Shown here: in pieces, positions 61,435-64,000 of the stretch | How the letters are laid out: each line of letters opens with the position of its first letter | Position numbering within the stretch: position 1 is the first letter of the stretch | Origin: Litchfieldella anticariensis FP35 = DSM 16096 | Lineage (GTDB): Bacteria > Pseudomonadota > Gammaproteobacteria > Pseudomonadales > Halomonadaceae | Reading direction: 5' to 3' | Length of the DNA stretch: 64,000 nt | Assembly (NCBI RefSeq): GCF_000409775.1 | Contig: NZ_KE332396.1 | Span: 55,847-119,846, forward strand | Program-made: the position numbers and the translations under genes | The notes under the pieces: generated by a model | What the model was told of the DNA's origin: nothing | Database searches by the model: none | Seen by the model: the letters and a program-made list of their open reading frames with translations, nothing else

Positions 61435-62568
61435 TCAGGGAGCATAGATGCCGCCTAGCACTCGAGGGCCTGAGGCTCCGGTAACCGAAGGCAAGTTACC
61501 CGGCAGACCTGTCAAGCGGCGATAGGCTAGCCAAGCAAAAGCACCGGCTTCCAACCAATCGGCAGGCCATCCCCAGTCGTCGCAGGGCACCAGGGAGGTT
61601 TCGGGCAAGTGCCTTGCCAAGCGCACTAATACGTCAGGATTATGTGCGCCACCACCACACGGGATCAGCATCGCGGCGGGAGGTGCATCATGGAGTTCGC
61701 GTGCCATTTCTATGCCCATGGCAACACTCGTCGCGGTCAGCTCAGCCAGCGTTGCCTGGACGTCACGTGGCAATTCGCTGCCCTTCAGGTGTCGCTCTAG
61801 CCAGGGCAGGTGAAAGACTTCACGGCCGGTGCTGCGTGGTGGCTGCTGGTGGAAGAACGGTTCTCGCATCAGCGACTCGAGCAGCGTCATATCTACCTGA
61901 CCTGAGGCAGCCCACCTGCCATCAGCATCGAAACGGCCACCGCGGTGACGGCTATACCAGGCATCCAGTAGTACGTTGGCCGGGCCGGTATCGAACCCAA
62001 TTACTTGTGCCGTGCTGTCACTTGGAGGGAGCAATGTCAGGTTGGCGAACCCTCCAAGGTTGAGAACCAGCCGCCATTCGTCGGAATGTCGGAATAGCGC
62101 ATTGTGGAAGGCTGGGGCTAGCGGAGCAGCTTGGCCGCCGGCTGCCAGGTCGCGGCGCCGGAAGTCGGCCACCACTTGGCATCCCGTGAGCTCGGCCAGC
62201 AGGCTGGGGTTGTCGAGCTGATAAGTATAAGCGGGGCCACTTTGGCCATGGCCATAAGGGGCGTGCTCGATGGTCTGGCCGTGACTGCCAATGGCGACGA
62301 GGTCATCTCGCGAGATACCGCTGGCTTCAAGCAGCCGGCTTACCGCTTCGGCCTGCAGATGGCAGAAACTAACTTCAGCGCTGGCCAGATCGGCGAATTC
62401 GACCCGTTCAGCATGGCACAGTGCAAGCAGTCGTTCGCGTAGCTCATCGGGCAAGCTAACTGCTTGAGTTGAAAGTAGTTTTGGAGGCTGCGTTGACGTA
62501 CAGCGGACCAAGGCGGCGTCGATGCCGTCCAGACTGGTGCCGGACATCAGACCTATGTACAACGACAT
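61435..62568 (-). CDS. anmK: Anhydro-N-acetylmuramic acid kinase
   Basis: 377-residue kinase for peptidoglycan recycling that opens and phosphorylates anhydroMurNAc. MSGTSLDGIDAALVRC at the N-terminus and GSHGQTIEHAPYGH, GFDTGPANVLLDAWY and PCGGGAHNPDVL are the family motifs. Strong SD GGAGGGGAGT precedes the ATG at 62568. Divergent from tyrS, an arrangement also seen in Pseudomonas. Confidence 0.97.
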   Translation of the reverse strand: MSLYIGLMSGTSLDGIDAALVRCTSTQPPKLLSTQAVSLPDELRERLLALCHAERVEFADLASAEVSFCHLQAEAVSRLLEASGISRDDLVAIGSHGQTIEHAPYGHGQSGPAYTYQLDNPSLLAELTGCQVVADFRRRDLAAGGQAAPLAPAFHNALFRHSDEWRLVLNLGGFANLTLLPPSDSTAQVIGFDTGPANVLLDAWYSRHRGGRFDADGRWAASGQVDMTLLESLMREPFFHQQPPRSTGREVFHLPWLERHLKGSELPRDVQATLAELTATSVAMGIEMARELHDAPPAAMLIPCGGGAHNPDVLVRLARHLPETSLVPCDDWGWPADWLEAGAFAWLAYRRLTGLPGNLPSVTGASGPRVLGGIYAP

Positions 62569-62683
62569 ACTCCCCTCCCTCGCGCCGCCAGCGCTCAACC
62601 GTTATGCACAAGACATGCTACCATCTTGCCCCAATCGATAATCCGTTTGGTGGCATACCGCTTTGAGTGGAGATAAGGGGACG

Positions 62684-63883
62684 ATGACCGATGTCGCGAG
62701 CGCGCTGGCCCTGCTACAGCGCGGCACCCATGAAATTCTGTTGGGAGACGAGCTGGAGCGGAAGCTCGCTTCCGGCCGCAAACTGCGTATCAAGGCCGGC
62801 TTCGATCCTACCGCGCCGGACTTGCATTTGGGGCATAGCGTACTGCTGACTAAGATGCGCCAGTTCCAGGACTTGGGGCATGAGGTCATTTTCCTGATTG
62901 GCGACTTCACCGGCCGTATCGGCGACCCAACCGGTAAGAACGTCACTCGCAAGCCGCTTACCGAAGAGGAGGTCCGGGCCAATGCCCATACCTACCGCGA
63001 GCAGGTATTCAAGATTCTTGATCCCGACAAGACCGAAGTGCGTTTCAATGCCGAGTGGTTTTCTTCCATGAGCGCCGCCGACATGATCGAGTTGGCTGGC
63101 CAAAGCACTGTGGCTCGCATGCTGGAGCGCGACGACTTCGAGAAGCGTTACAAGTCGGAGCAGTCGATCTCCATACATGAGTTCCTCTATCCCTTGGTGC
63201 AGGGGTATGACTCGGTAGCGCTCAAGGCGGATGTCGAGTTGGGTGGCACCGACCAGAAGTTCAACCTGCTGATGGGGCGCGAAATCCAGAAGCACTTCGG
63301 TCAGGAGCCCCAGGTCGTGATTACCATGCCATTGCTGGAAGGGCTTGATGGCGTGCAGAAGATGTCCAAGTCATTGGGTAATTATGTCGGTGTCGACGAG
63401 GCGCCGGGGACAATGTTCAGTAAGTTGGTCTCGATGCCCGACAGGCTGATGTGGCGATACTTCGAGTTGTTATCGCTCAAGCCTAACGAAGAGATCGAGG
63501 GGCTCAAGCGTGATGTCGAGCAAGGCGCCAACCCACGCGATATCAAGATGATCCTGGCTCGCGAGTTGATCGGTCGTTACCACGGTGAGGAGGCTGCGGC
63601 CCATGCTCACAAATCTGCCGGCAATCAGTTGGCCGAGGGTGAGCTGCCCGAAGATTTGCCGGAAGTCAGCGTCGACTTCGAAGGTAGTGCCATGGCGCCT
63701 ATTGCCGCCGTGCTCAACCGCTCCGGGCTGACCAAGAATAGTGCCCAGGCCAAGGACATGCTGGGCAATGGCCGGGTCAAGGTCGATGGTCAAGTGATCG
63801 AGCGTGATCATATGCTGGAAACCGGCAAGAGCTACGTGATCCAGGCGGGCAAAAAACGCTTTGCCCGAGTGACTATTAGTTGA
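62684..63883 (+). CDS. tyrS: Tyrosyl-tRNA synthetase
   Basis: 399-residue class I synthetase. Signatures [19 protein letters not shown] (HIGH-type HLGH), [17 protein letters not shown] and [11 protein letters not shown], with a C-terminal S4-like RNA-binding domain ([31 protein letters not shown]). Length and motifs fit the TyrS/TyrZ group with a single S4 tail. Start ATG at 62684 has AAGGGGACG upstream; a start 21 bp earlier is in frame. Confidence 0.97.
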   Translation: MTDVASALALLQRGTHEILLGDELERKLASGRKLRIKAGFDPTAPDLHLGHSVLLTKMRQFQDLGHEVIFLIGDFTGRIGDPTGKNVTRKPLTEEEVRANAHTYREQVFKILDPDKTEVRFNAEWFSSMSAADMIELAGQSTVARMLERDDFEKRYKSEQSISIHEFLYPLVQGYDSVALKADVELGGTDQKFNLLMGREIQKHFGQEPQVVITMPLLEGLDGVQKMSKSLGNYVGVDEAPGTMFSKLVSMPDRLMWRYFELLSLKPNEEIEGLKRDVEQGANPRDIKMILARELIGRYHGEEAAAHAHKSAGNQLAEGELPEDLPEVSVDFEGSAMAPIAAVLNRSGLTKNSAQAKDMLGNGRVKVDGQVIERDHMLETGKSYVIQAGKKRFARVTIS

Positions 63884-63888
63884 CGTGA

Positions 63889-63919
63889 GCGCCTCCTGGA
63901 TCGTTTGGCGCCTTTTTTT
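63889..63919 (+). terminator. Terminator after tyrS
   Basis: A short 5-bp stem (GCGCC with GGCGC) and a 13-nt loop followed by seven T. The T-tract is convincing; the stem is weak. Confidence 0.65.
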
Positions 63920-63930
63920 GTCAAAAGTAC

Positions 63931-63959
63931 TTGCAGAGGGCCGGGTGAATCCGTAGAGT
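63931..63959 (+). promoter_or_regulatory. Probable stable-RNA promoter at the window edge (rRNA operon leader)
   Basis: TTGCAG, a 17-bp spacer and TAGAGT, followed by ACGCATCCGC, a GC-rich discriminator typical of stringently controlled rRNA and tRNA promoters. In Pseudomonas aeruginosa tyrZ is, as I recall, directly followed by an rRNA operon. The remaining 41 bases contain no gene. Confidence 0.5.
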
Positions 63960-64000
63960 ACGCATCCGCTGCTGACGACGGGCACACGTTGTTGGCGGTG

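Noticed and set aside
63470..63985. 171-codon minus-strand frame over the end of tyrS
   Set aside because: Runs through the tyrS terminator and promoter region beyond it; no domain, no RBS.

Overview
The window is about 64 kb of a moderately GC-rich gammaproteobacterial chromosome. Gene content, the one-piece tmRNA with tag ANDENYAQGALAA, the MetW-MetX pair and the CbrA-CbrB-pcnB locus point to a Pseudomonas/Halomonadaceae-type organism; I favour a Halomonas-like halophile, inferred from sequence character and not proven. Most of the window is housekeeping DNA in an order that, from memory, closely follows Pseudomonas: smpB, ratA, rnfH, bamE, fur, recN, grpE, dnaK, dnaJ, dapB, carA, carB, greA, yhbY, rlmE, ftsH, folP, glmM, tpiA, secG, tRNA-Leu, tRNA-fMet, rimP, nusA, infB, rbfA, truB, rpsO, pnp; then panD/panC/panB, folK, pcnB, cbrB, cbrA, cbrX, gluQ, dksA; then a methionine/proline block ending in pilT, anmK and tyrS. 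The last 80 bases look like the promoter of a stable-RNA (probably rRNA) operon.

Layout. 1-4.1 kb: a YbiO-type mechanosensitive channel cut by the window edge, a retropepsin-like zinc protease and a methyltransferase. 4.2-9 kb: trans-translation (ssrA, smpB), ratA/rnfH, bamE, fur, and recN with a LexA box. 9-13 kb: grpE-dnaK-dnaJ with two clear sigma-32 promoters. 13.1-17.7 kb: an accessory block between dnaJ and dapB holding an FAD oxidoreductase, a DUF2218 protein, an EamA exporter and a 649-residue protein that joins a Clp1/Grc3-like polynucleotide kinase to an RNase Z-like metallo-beta-lactamase nuclease. 17.8-40 kb: dapB-carAB-greA, ftsH-folP-glmM-tpiA-secG, and the rimP-nusA-infB-rbfA-truB-rpsO-pnp translation and RNA-decay block. 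40-52.3 kb: thiolase, pantothenate and folate genes, pcnB and the Cbr locus. 52.6-64 kb: aminotransferase, sfsA, Rieske and ChaN-like proteins, metW-metX, yggT-proC-yggS, pilT, anmK, tyrS.

Two observations stand out. First, the 875-base gap between cbrB and pcnB contains a convincing CrcZ-type small RNA on the minus strand: a near-consensus sigma-54 promoter, about 500 nt with nine AANAANAA (CA-type) clusters, at least six of them displayed in hairpin loops, and a strong intrinsic terminator. This implies Hfq/Crc-type catabolite control driven by CbrAB. Second, the kinase-nuclease fusion at 15702-17651 is a single-chain counterpart of eukaryotic kinase-endonuclease RNA-processing pairs, and I know of no described bacterial pathway for it.

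Other regulatory signals include a TGTTACC-element family near crcZ and between panB and folK, a possible attenuator before carA, and an operator-like palindrome before the mechanosensitive channel. No insertion sequence, prophage, CRISPR array or toxin-antitoxin cassette was recognised.
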